In this document: positions 1 to 8,322 of the stretch, one piece after another
Layout of the letters: every line of letters starts with the position of its first letter
How positions within the stretch are numbered: the first letter of the stretch is position 1
Assembly: GCF_000003605.2 (NCBI RefSeq)
Contig: NW_003124902.1
Location: 569,259 to 580,948, forward strand
Direction: 5' to 3'
Length of the DNA: 11,690 nt
Source of the DNA: Saccoglossus kowalevskii
Lineage: Eukaryota; Hemichordata; Enteropneusta; Harrimaniidae
Notes under the pieces: model-generated
What the model was told of the DNA's origin: nothing
Databases searched by the model: none
The model's input: only the letters and a program-made list of their open reading frames with translations
Position numbers and translations under genes: made by a program

Positions 1-48
1 AGAGTCAAGTGGCAAACACACTCAAATAAAATGGCGGATTATACCGAC
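1..48 (+). CDS. possible penultimate coding exon of an unidentified gene (partial)
   Basis: The frame is open from the window edge through position 48, where GAC is followed by GTTAGT, a reasonable 5' splice donor. Ending the exon there leaves phase 0, which matches the phase of the terminal exon starting at 234, giving a 185-nt intron. The in-frame ATG at 31 (AAAATGG context) could be internal or could be a start. A second phase-0 donor (GTTATT) lies at 79. If read through instead, the frame runs as a hydrophobic stretch to a stop at 238-240, which I think is intronic. The product is not recognised, and the exon assignment is inferred from splice-site consensus and phase only. Confidence 0.3.
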
Positions 49-233
49 GTTAGTGACCGGGAAAAACACTGCTTTTCGGTTATTTTATCATTGTCAAATT
101 CAACGAAAGTCATTTTTTTTATGTTTATATTGTGGCTCGAATGGTTCGAGTTTAGATCGTTATTTTGCGTAGTTATTCTCGGAGTGACGATTTTGTTTCC
201 ACCGTTCGACCGAACACCGCTGTCTTTTTCCAG

Positions 234-299
234 TCCCTAGCCCTGGAGACGGGTGATGTTTTGATCGGGCCAAAATCTTCGACGGTATTGAAGCCGTAG
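234..299 (+). CDS. terminal coding exon of an unidentified spliced gene (partial)
   Basis: A textbook 3' splice site (CTGTCTTTTTCCAG, ending at 233) is followed by 21 sense codons and a TAG at 297-299. The encoded tail, SLALETGDVLIGPKSSTVLK plus a final proline, is soluble-looking and about half G+C, unlike the AT-rich surroundings. The other two frames are closed soon after the acceptor by stops. An AATAAA follows 85 nt after the stop. Together these support the last exon of a plus-strand gene lying mostly left of the window. I do not recognise the protein family from this tail, so no function is given. It is unrelated to the glycosyltransferase copies downstream. Confidence 0.55.
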   Translation, partial: SLALETGDVLIGPKSSTVLKP

Positions 300-383
300 C
301 TGTAAATATTCATCAAAATGTATCAACATTTTGTACATCATACAATGACTATTTATTAAAGTAATTGAGCTGATTTTAAATGG

Positions 384-389
384 AATAAA
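384..389 (+). promoter_or_regulatory. poly(A) signal AATAAA of the left-edge gene
   Basis: A canonical AATAAA sits 85 nt after the TAG of the terminal exon, a normal distance for a short animal 3' UTR, and a T-rich stretch follows directly. Single AATAAA hexamers are common in AT-rich DNA, so its value comes from its position behind the splice acceptor and stop. Confidence 0.5.
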
Positions 390-450
390 CTATTTTTTAT
401 TTGGAACACATCGCAATTGATCAAGACATATTGTTTTGCTCCAATTGTCT

Positions 451-885
451 GCGTCGATGCCGTGGGCCGGTGACCGTTATACAATTTAAAATCAGTTTGC
501 ATTGTTTACTATAGCTGTTTACAGTGTTCTAATCATTACGATTTACTTATTTTATTGCTTCCATTCTAGATAATTATACTCAGTGTTTGATGTAAAATTG
601 AAGCGACGTCTGAATAAACGAACCTGGCTAGCGAATATGCACACATTTGATGGAAGTAAAAAAAATATCCAATGTAATGACTAAAATTGTAAAATGCTGT
701 GGAATTTCTTTTGTAAATAAATAAAAATATACTAGCAATTTTCTATTAATGGTTTATTCAAGTGGGCAAAATATAATGTACAGAAAGATTGCCCGTAGAG
801 TATCGCTACACTCAAAAGTAAGCAACCGACAGCCTGTATAAAAGGGGGCTGTAGTTGGCTGTTACCTACGCGAGATATGAACGGG
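451..885 (+). repeat. diverged direct repeat, unit A
   Basis: This segment can be aligned by eye, in order and with indels, to 1772-2170. Matching blocks include GGTGACCGT (469 and 1787), CTGTTTAC followed by TTCTAATCA, CCATTCTAG followed by TAATTAT, GTTTGRTGTAAARTTGAAGC, TGGCNAGCGAA-like text, AAAATGYTGTGGAAT followed by AAATAA, and CGAGATATG (871 and 2157). The offset drifts between about 1286 and 1360 because of indels. No protein is encoded. It could be a duplicated 3' flank, an old non-autonomous transposon or a segmental duplication. Confidence 0.6.
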
Positions 886-1771
886 ACTTACAAAGGCGTC
901 GGATCAGATGTATGCAGGGCGGAATTAAATCACAAAATCAAAGCAAAATAATAAAATAAAAAGGCATTAATAACAAAAGTAATAACAAATACAATTAAAA
1001 TACGTTTATAGCCAAAATAATTAAAGCCCGTACACTACATCATATTTTAATCAGATTGTGATTATTGGTGAAGGAACCGCAAGTGCATTTAAATACACAT
1101 TGCCTGGGGGAATCGACAACCCTTTTTTCTGGAACCTGAAGCAACATGTATCTGATAATACATACACCTAAATCAGTTGAATGTTATAGCTGCATTGTTC
1201 GTGACAACATCTCTGCATCATCGCTGATGTTTATAATCCATAATACTTAATGTTAACGACCAATTACAACAATTATATAATGTTCTCTCTTGACAGTATG
1301 AAAAACACTCTGAGCAACCATTCCTTGTTAGGTCTGCATTGCTCTAACCAATGCATTAACATTTATGCAGGTCGTATGTCACTGGTCTTGGTTGTTGTGA
1401 TATTGTTACGACTTCTGGTTTCATGCTAAGCTTGGAACCATCTAGTTGATACTGTATCATGCTTATCTTGACGTGGATGTTTTTACGGGTTTTAAGTCTA
1501 GCATGGAATGATATGAATGCGGTCGCTGCTCCTCATGTTTTTTTTCTCTCAATGGCCTGTGGTATATTGCTTTGCAAAGTGTTGTGTGCCTAATATATTC
1601 ATTAGATATGTGTACTAGAGCTTTTCAGGTCCATGTTGATATCTGCACCACTGTCAGGTTCTACATGGGTATCATCGTCGCAAATTCTTACAGTTACAGG
1701 TTTATTAATGTTAACATTATGCAGTTTAGATAATTAATCTGAACAGATTTGTATTCGAAAGAATTCATTCA
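886..1771. other. intergenic DNA between the two direct-repeat units
   Basis: No supported gene is seen. About 910-1010 is A-rich and contains several AATAAA-like strings. A 17-codon hydrophobic reading frame with an ATG at about 1375 (MSLVLVVV followed by ILLRLLVSC and a stop) resembles a signal anchor. No glycosyltransferase motif follows it in any frame, so I do not call it a gene remnant. Confidence 0.5.
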
Positions 1772-2170
1772 GCGTAGATATTTGCTGGTGACCGTGATAC
1801 CGTGTTCGGTCAAATAAATATGATATTTAATTGCTGTATTGTTTGAGAGAAATATATAATATCGTAACTGTTTACTGCTTTCTAATCAGTATAATTTAGT
1901 GTAATTGTTCCCTTAGGAATGGGAATTGATATGTTCCCATTCTAGTTAATTATGTACAATGTTTGGTGTAAAGTTGAAGCCTTAATTAAACGATGGTTGA
2001 ATAAATATTTCGCTTTGCTGGCGAAGATGCAACAGGAAGTATACACATTAAAATGTTGTGGAATCTCATTTGCAAATAAGAATAGAACGTTTTAGCAATG
2101 GCTTATGCACGTTAATATAACTGAGCAGATTAAATGACCGTCTCGTTGTGTAGGTGCGAGATATGGGTTC
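1772..2170 (+). repeat. diverged direct repeat, unit B
   Basis: This is the second copy of the segment described at 451-885, in the same orientation. Relative to unit A it carries extra sequence after the shared GGTGACCGT block (about 1796-1860) and around 1907-1935, and it is shorter toward its right end. Divergence is substantial (my rough estimate is 65-75 percent identity in alignable blocks), so the duplication is old. Confidence 0.6.
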
Positions 2171-2764
2171 ATTTTAACAACGATGGCGACTTTTATTGTT
2201 TTCAATTTTATTGTTATTTATTTTAATGTTAACTCAAAGTCAGTATTTAGTGTTCATCGTGACCAGATCACACCTCGTATTCATATTCGTCGCTAGGGAA
2301 GTACATCGGTTTGTGGAAAATTACTGTTTATCAACGCACATTTCGCAACATGCGTGGCATGACGATCACCGCTCTTTAGATGTCATTAGAGGCGCTAAAT
2401 CATAGTATCTCACATTTGGACGGATTATTTAATGGTGAAACGTTTTCACGCCATGGGTTGTCATATAAATCAATGGGCCAGATCACGTTGTAAAAATACT
2501 GTACATGCTGATACAAATATGCTGATAGACTAATACAAATATAAAATATTAAACTCTTGTGCAAGATGCGGTTTGTCAATCGTATTATTTTCTGAAATAA
2601 ACCAGATTTAACAAAGAACATTATTTTAACAGATATGTTTATTCACAGCTGGTCCATATATAGGTATTTTTCGCCCTGTCTATTTTATGTTTTAAAACTA
2701 CTGTTGCTAAATACTAATTTATTAAATATATAATATTCGTATGTCAAATTTGATATATATTATT
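2171..2764. other. AT-rich intergenic DNA, no supported gene
   Basis: An ATG at 2183 in fair context (CGATGGC) opens 37 codons, starting MATFIVFNFIVIYF and ending at TAG 2294-2296. A longer overlapping frame starts only with TTG. Both are rich in Phe, Ile and Val, as expected for random AT-rich DNA. Nothing links them to a family, and neither is called as a gene. Confidence 0.4.
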
Positions 2765-2830
2765 TACCTCACATAACAACATATTAACGCTGATTTGTAC
2801 CTCACATAACAACATATTAACGCTGATTTG
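2765..2830 (+). repeat. perfect tandem duplication, 2 x 33 bp
   Basis: Two adjacent identical 33-bp units, 2765-2797 and 2798-2830, each begin TACCTCACATAACAACATAT and end GCTGATTTG. The next bases (TACTTACAT) start a third unit that breaks off after three or four bases. The absence of any mismatch implies a recent slippage or replication duplication. It ends about 165 bp before the copy 1 start. Confidence 0.97.
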
Positions 2831-2995
2831 TACTTACATATAACGTTGTGTCTGCAAAGTACTGAATAAAATTAGGGGATATATTAATTATGCCGACTGC
2901 TGCGCCATCTGGAAGTCGGTGGATTATAATCTCGGTAAAACTACAACGTAGTTTGATAAGCGTTTCTATTGCGTGTACTGCCATAACAAGAGATA

Positions 2996-3907
2996 ATGTA
3001 TTCTCTGCTGAAGAAATTGCTCTCATTTGTGTCATTCTTACTACTGTGATGTTATTTTTAAATTATTCTAGAGTTGTTAGGAAACCCGAGTGCTCCATCT
3101 CAGCATTTCTTTTACGGAAAGTATGCAGCGTTTCCACGGTCGATAGGAATAATGCCGATAACGGCATAAAAGACCTTCATGTTCCGTAATTTCCAAAGAC
3201 GTGTCTTACAAGCCAGTTGGATTATTACAACCACACCCACACGACGTAATGCCTCGTATAGCTCATCATTTTACCCTTGCTGGATGTACCCTTAAATTCC
3301 AGTTCTTCCATCTGATTTGCCTTGTTAGCGTCTACAGAGTTGTTAAACCTACTCATATGATGTTTCATACCGACTGTGAACGAACAAACAATGAGTTTTG
3401 GGATGAAGTTAAACAAATTCCGATACTTGAAGTAGTACACTGGCCAACGCTTAATTCGATTTTCAATCACACTATTAACAATAACTGGCCCAGGAGTGAT
3501 GTTCCCCGTATCCTAGCTCTACGCAAGTATGGAGGTTTTTACACCGATTTTGACTTTTGGTTCATAAAACCTGTGGATCCGTTATTTCATTATGATTTCG
3601 TGGTCGACAGATGTAGGGGTGATAAAATCTGCAGTGGCATACTTTTTACTCGAAATGACTCATTACTTTTGAACCTATATTACGAAAATTACAAGCATTA
3701 TGACCCTACTTGTTTTTTGTGCAGCAACACAGAAGCATTGGCCAAACTTATAAAAAATATCCACATGCAGCTTATATTGAGCACCAAACCTTAAAAGAAG
3801 ACAATAGGGAAGAACAATATCTGCAACCGATGAATTGGACAAAGCAAGGCTATAGCATAATGTATTTTTTTCAGAGAGAAACGACGATAAGGAAACCCAA
3901 TTGTTAA
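2996..3907 (+). pseudogene. DXD-type glycosyltransferase copy 1, frame-broken
   Basis: Homologous to copy 3 at 8323. Pieces in order: an ATG at 2996 starts MYSLLKKLLSFVSFLLL, a plausible signal anchor, then TGA at 3047. The frame at 3050-3186 may hold the stem region. The core is open from 3162 to 3794 and contains PRIAHHFTLAGC (an extra His compared with copy 3), IPILEVV, RSDVPRILALRKYGGFYTDF and the DFD metal/sugar-nucleotide motif (3546-3554). A final piece in another frame, about 3758-3906, contains PMNW and aligns to the C-terminus of copy 3. Each change moves the frame by -1, as three one-base losses would; the last falls at an A6 run (3752-3757). The first in-frame ATG of the core is 3249, which would give a soluble 181-residue fragment. 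I judge it a decayed gene. Sequencing errors in homopolymers are an alternative, because the core itself has no internal stop. Confidence 0.75.
3752..3758 (+). other. A_AAA_AAT heptamer at the third frame break of copy 1
   Basis: In the frame of the catalytic core the codons read ATA AAA AAT, so the heptamer A AAA AAT has the X XXY YYZ form of -1 ribosomal slippery sites. The homologous C-terminal frame resumes in exactly the -1 frame just after it, while the 0 frame ends at TAA 3792-3794. A one-base deletion in the A run explains this equally well. Since copy 1 carries two other breaks, mutation is the likelier cause. Confidence 0.4.
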
Positions 3908-4050
3908 CAGAGAAAACAAAATTATGCAAAATAGGTTGCAGATTTGCAGAGATATTTGTAAGCAAATAAGTAGATGTATGGCTGTAATGTAAGGTGTGAA
4001 AGGTTAGGTTTGGGGATTCTTCCGAGGTGAAATACGAGTGTCTATATAGA

Positions 4051-4056
4051 AATAAA
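4051..4056 (+). promoter_or_regulatory. candidate poly(A) signal behind copy 1
   Basis: An AATAAA lies about 145 nt after the last homologous codon of copy 1. It may be the remnant of that gene's 3' end. The call rests on position only. Confidence 0.3.
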
Positions 4057-4696
4057 ACACGCTATTTGTGTGAAAAAAATTTTTGTCCAACGTTCGATAC
4101 CGTTTTCTTAGCCTGTCATCACCGACTTACGACACTTCTTATAAACACTGAGTCATTTTGGCTATATTTCATATGTTACGAGTGCTCAGAATAGCGATGA
4201 CGTTTCAAAAACCGCAAAAAACTGCGCGAACTGCTGTTCAACGAGAATGTGGCCACACACAATACTTAGTTGTATAATGACAAAATAAACACGAAAAAAA
4301 GAACGCGTTATTATACAGGCACGCACTCTCTCTGATACACATTGGAAACACTTGTATAAATAGGAATAACATACAATCATAACTACCGCAGTTTGCAATT
4401 CTTGATTGAAATAACATACCAGATTAATCTATGACACAGTTGTGAACAATTTGACACGAGAATGGGGCCACATTGAAGACATTTTGTGTCTCATAGTTTT
4501 GATGATCAGCGTCCTGTACAGCCATTATTAATTACCGTACTCTACAATGCTAAGATATAAATCCCAAATTGAGTCTGGAACAAATTATCTAAGCGAAGCA
4601 CGGTTTCTAGCCATCACAAACGTTCTCAACTGTATATTATTAATTTATAAATTGACTGATTTTGTTCTACTGAATACTGTGCACACACACGAAGGT

Positions 4697-4719
4697 AAAT
4701 GACCAACTGAAGGTCATTT
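4697..4719. repeat. short perfect inverted repeat
   Basis: AAATGACC and GGTCATTT are separated by 7 bases, giving an 8-bp perfect stem. The arms contain TGACC and AGGTCA, the half-site of many nuclear receptors, in everted orientation. No neighbouring transcription unit gives this meaning, so it is recorded as structure only. Confidence 0.5.
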
Positions 4720-5276
4720 GTGTCACAACATTACTAGTTCACAATTATTAGAAAACTCAATTAAAAGTTATTGTGATAATGTATATAACGTTTTGTGAAT
4801 CTTGCCAACAGCATATTACAATACACTATGTCATACATAATCTCCCTGCTATCACCGATATAAAACAGCTTCAATGTCATTGTCTGTAGTTTGTGAGTTT
4901 GTTGTCAGTATCTACAAAACACTCATTCTTGTCCATCAGATAAGTGATCCTCGACACCAAATCCCAGGAACAATAATAAGGTTGAACACCGGTATTCAGT
5001 ATTAATTTTTTTTTTTGCAGTTTAAAGCAATAAATAAATATAATCTACAAGTAAATGATACGGATGGCACATTAGTAAGATATGTATGTATATTTGTAAG
5101 TAAAGACAACCTGTGCTTCTGATCTTTGTATTCACTTATGCAGAACACTTGCCACGAAGGTCAGCCGAAATGCTGACTATAAGGATTAGTTCAGTACAAT
5201 ATAGTGAATAATGCATATGTGTGAGCGACACTTGCTGAAAAAGTGTGCAACTGTGAATGCTCGTTAGCAATCGGTA

Positions 5277-6237
5277 TTATACAATTGAGTTTTGCGTGTG
5301 GTTAAACCACTGTACAGCAGTGCGATTCTCGGGTATAATATTCCTTTATATATATATATATATATTGGGATATTTCCTCCAACATATTGTCCGCATCCAC
5401 AAATGGATATCTGTAAAGATCTTTTTCTGTAAAGGAATAGTTGACTGTTGGGCTACGCCAGACCATTGGGTTGTGGTATTTTGCGTTATTGCTAGTCATA
5501 AGGAGTTCAGTTTTAACGTGTATAGCGTCGTTGTTTTCATAACCGATACGATGTAGATAGCATTACCTTCAAGTCGGGTCATAATTACGATAACTATTGT
5601 AGTAAAGATCTACTTTTGTTATTCGTTGAAAATATAATGGAACTACACAATCTACCTGGACCAGCTCTTCCTACCACAAAATCATAATGTGACAACGAAT
5701 TTATTGATTTAATCAACCATATATCAAGATCGAAGTAAACTCCTCCAGTTTTTCGCAGTACTTGTCGCCTCAGTGCGTGTGAACGATGCCAATTACTAGC
5801 CAGTTGGGGGCCAAACACTTCCTCTGGAGCCGTCACTACATCTACTTCAAGAATAGGAATCTTTCTAGCTTAAGTGGCTGTTTCTTGGCACACAGTTGGT
5901 GTGAACAATTATAGTTTTGGGTGTCATGAATCTGTACACACTAAGCATGGATATGAGATGATAAATGTTAAAATATCGACATCCTACACAAGTTAAGTAA
6001 ACAATTGCAATGCAATCAGGCTGGTGAGTTTCTTTATAGTTCAACATTTCTTTGGTTATTTTTCCTAAATAGTTGACTGCAATTGTTTTGTGTCATTCCC
6101 AATATCTGAACGTTATTTCATTCGGCACAGGCAGGCGAACATTTATATTTGTTTCACTTGTCGCTGGAATAAGTTCAGTAATACCATCAACACGACTGTC
6201 AACATCAGAAAAAGGGTTTGTTTTTCCCCTACCACAT
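5277..6237 (-). pseudogene. DXD-type glycosyltransferase copy 2, degenerate
   Basis: A minus-strand relative of copy 3, closer to it than copy 1 is. The ATG at 6235-6237 aligns with the copy 3 start (ATGTGGTA in both), but codon 3 is TAG (6229-6231). The rest is spread over several frames: SDIGND followed by TKQLQST, MLNYKET, CRYFNIYHLISMLSVYRF, HTNC, then after a frameshift near 5870 IPILEVD, NWHRSHALRRQVLRKTGGVY, DLD (5723-5731), FVVGRAGPGRLC and IIFST. After another shift come IGYENNDAIHVKTELL and AKYH, and finally WFNHTQ with TAA at 5277-5279. The RSD aspartate conserved in copies 1 and 3 is His here. An 18-bp deletion and TA-repeat growth affect the C-terminal part. Many matched codons differ silently from copy 3, suggesting the gene was under constraint after duplication and decayed later. 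At least five disruptions rule out function as a single protein. Confidence 0.88.
5347..5365. repeat. (TA)n microsatellite inside copy 2
   Basis: A pure TA run of about 9.5 units. The matching codons of copy 3 (ATATATATATTAC at about 9340, encoding YIYYG) hold a shorter run. The repeat has therefore grown within the dead copy, turning YIYYGIK into YIYIYIK. Confidence 0.9.
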
Positions 6238-8238
6238 TTGGCAATTGACAATTTCTAAGCTTAACACGAACCAAATAAAATCAATAAGCAGTCAACATCA
6301 CTCTGTGTTCATAAATGATTTTGTTCTGGCACCAGCTTATCTTTTATGGCACGATAAACTAAACGACCAATACTCATAGCATTCAATTTTAATTAATTTG
6401 ATCTTGTATCAGTTCATTAGAAATACTGTTTGTGTGATTTTATATTGGACTAGTTATTCCTTGGAATTTTGCCAGGAGTCACCAATAAAACTGTGCAGTA
6501 TCCAATGTGTGAATGGTGCAGTTGCAAGCATGCCCTTTTTAGTCAAGTCATAAATAGGTTAGCATAGCTAGAGACCATACACGTTCCAATAGAAGTTCTT
6601 TTGGTTTGAATTTACCATTAAAGCTGGCAATGTTTTTACTAGGCACAAACTTAAAATCTCTAGTGCTCCTAATGTAATTATATCACATGAAAATCTAATT
6701 TAGTTAGATAGGTATTAGTTTCCAGCTATTATAGGTCTTCCAGGAGGGGGCTATGCATTTTATGTACTAGTGTGCAGAAATGAGCTTGTTTGACCTGCTC
6801 GAATATATTTAGCTGTGGTGTCATTAATATATAAAAAATTGTGTAGGACTATGGTCGAGGCTTCGTGTTTCGGTACAGTCGCACTTCAGTAGTTGATAGG
6901 TGGTTATGTCATACTGGCTTGCAAACATTAGTAGTGTAATTTTATTATCGATAATTAAAGTACATAAGCTCTTGTCTACTGGTTAATGATGATAGTCTTG
7001 TCTGTTGAAGGGTAATGAGTGTTTGTTTTTCTTCTTTGGTGATGTTATGGTAACGAATAGTGCTAATGTTCCTAACAATTTACTGAAGGGCAACCTTAAT
7101 GTAGTTTTCTAGTGGCTTTTGTGGCTCATTTTAGACTTGTAGATACAGTGTATGGGTTCATGAACATCAGTGTTGGTGTATACAAGATAAAAGATGTGGC
7201 ATATGTGGCATCATACTATCGTTTTCTGAAGTAGGTGCTAGGATTCCCTATTCCAAGGTTATTTTGATACATAGTCTAGTAGGAATGAACTAAGTACAAT
7301 AAAAGATTAATAATTGGTGATGTGGTGTTCAATGCAACTTTTTTGTATCAAAGAGTTTTCAGCAGGTTGTTTTTCTTACGTACTTGTCTCAAAGTGCCCT
7401 CGTTAATGTAAAACAGCTGATGAACATGGACAGGTGAATATTTGAAATAGCGGTGGCTGCAAAATGGATACATACAGAATTAAAATGAGGCAGAATAAAT
7501 AATAGGAGGAATTTAGAACACTTTTTTATTTGGTTATTCGTGGGTCCAAGAAAAAAGTAAATTGATAGATCAAAGCAAGACAAACACGTCTATCCAGTAA
7601 TACAAAATTATGTAACTTGGATAACATGTAAACTATTTCACGGTTTAATGAACTATAGCATACCAAGTCATTAATCACATTGCACAATACTCATTTGTAT
7701 ACAGGATCAGAATGACATTTCTTAAAATCTGCTCTTGAATGACAAGTCTTTGCACTAACTATTCATAAAGAAGATTTGTTATGTGAACAAAATACATGTC
7801 ATACCATTTGAATAGCAGCTGACTGCTGGGAAAAAATAAACAGAACACTCAGTGTTAACAATAATAATTGGTAAATAAGCCAAGATTTATCTAAACATGT
7901 GATTTGTTAAAGTAGTGTGCATGCCATGTGAACACATTTTTTTCTAAATCTTGCCAAACCAAATTCAGAAGCCTTTTCCTGTCTCACAAGCCTGCATAAA
8001 TCCCAGGCCAATTCGGTGCCATATTTCTTATTGAAGACTCCATTTTTTTTCACAAACATGCGACCAAATTAACTTTACCATCAGCTATATGGTTTTATTT
8101 ATATGTATATGATTATCAGACACCTCATTTATATACATGTGCTACGAAGACAAACTATTAGATTGCGTGTATCATTATATTTTAATAACACCCCAGGTTG
8201 AACTCCGGATTAAACAACAATAATCCATATTAAAAATA
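6238..8238. other. head-to-head intergenic region between copies 2 and 3
   Basis: About 2 kb of AT-rich DNA between the divergent starts of copy 2 (minus) and copy 3 (plus). No coding region is supported: open frames are under 65 codons and show no family motif. A 9-bp tandem duplication (ATGTGGCAT twice, 7194-7211) is present. Any regulatory DNA for copy 3 should lie in its right part. Confidence 0.5.
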
Positions 8239-8258
8239 ATGCAAATGCTTGTATATTT
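8239..8258 (+). promoter_or_regulatory. candidate core promoter of copy 3 (octamer plus TATA-like)
   Basis: A perfect ATGCAAAT octamer (8239-8246), the POU-factor motif, is followed by GTATATTT (8251-8258), a TATA-like element about 65 nt before the ATG. This would place transcription initiation near 8285. Both strings are AT-rich and could be chance. An upstream non-coding exon and intron cannot be excluded. Confidence 0.25.
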
Positions 8259-8322
8259 CACTCTATGACATTACCTAGTGTGTACTACGACGTAAATTAT
8301 ATTGGAGTTGCTACTAAGCAGG

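Larger units (their letters stand above)
3908..5276. other. intergenic DNA between glycosyltransferase copies 1 and 2
   Basis: No supported gene. It holds a candidate AATAAA at 4051 behind copy 1, two short repeats of a 17-bp string with one mismatch (4241-4257 and 4456-4472), a hairpin at 4697-4719, a small GTCAGC/GCTGAC hairpin near 5160, and a T11 run followed by GCAG and two overlapping AATAAA hexamers (5006-5038). Confidence 0.5.

Noticed and set aside
1375-1428. Short hydrophobic frame resembling a signal anchor, possible fourth glycosyltransferase copy
   Set aside because: No PRIAHF, GG..DXD or other family motif follows in any frame before the next feature.
2890-3189. 99-codon open frame upstream of the copy 1 core as a separate gene
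   Set aside because: It overlaps the better signal-anchor start at 2996 in another frame, shows no family motif, and its later part fits a frameshifted stem of copy 1.
3045-3200. Short intron joining the copy 1 anchor to its core
   Set aside because: The only nearby donor/acceptor pair (GTGATG at 3046, AAAG at 3198) is weak and does not restore the frame.
4186-4398. 70-codon minus-strand open frame
   Set aside because: No family motif, composition typical of random AT-rich DNA, no supporting signals.
4241-4472. Two 17-bp strings with one mismatch (ACGAGAATGNGGCCACA), 215 bp apart
   Set aside because: Flanks do not align, so I see no larger repeat unit; too short to interpret.
5257-5556. 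99-codon plus-strand open frame
   Set aside because: It is the antisense shadow of the copy 2 C-terminal region.
6073-6258. 61-codon plus-strand open frame
   Set aside because: Antisense shadow of the degenerate N-terminal part of copy 2.
8190-8210. GGTTGAACTCC as a tRNA or SINE B box (similar string at about 4980)
   Set aside because: No matching A box or cloverleaf on either strand; only a short shared word.
8302-8322. Start of copy 3 at TTG 8302
   Set aside because: Animal nuclear genes rarely start at TTG, and the ATG at 8323 has A at -3 and fits the short cytosolic tail before the anchor; copy 2 aligns to the same ATG.
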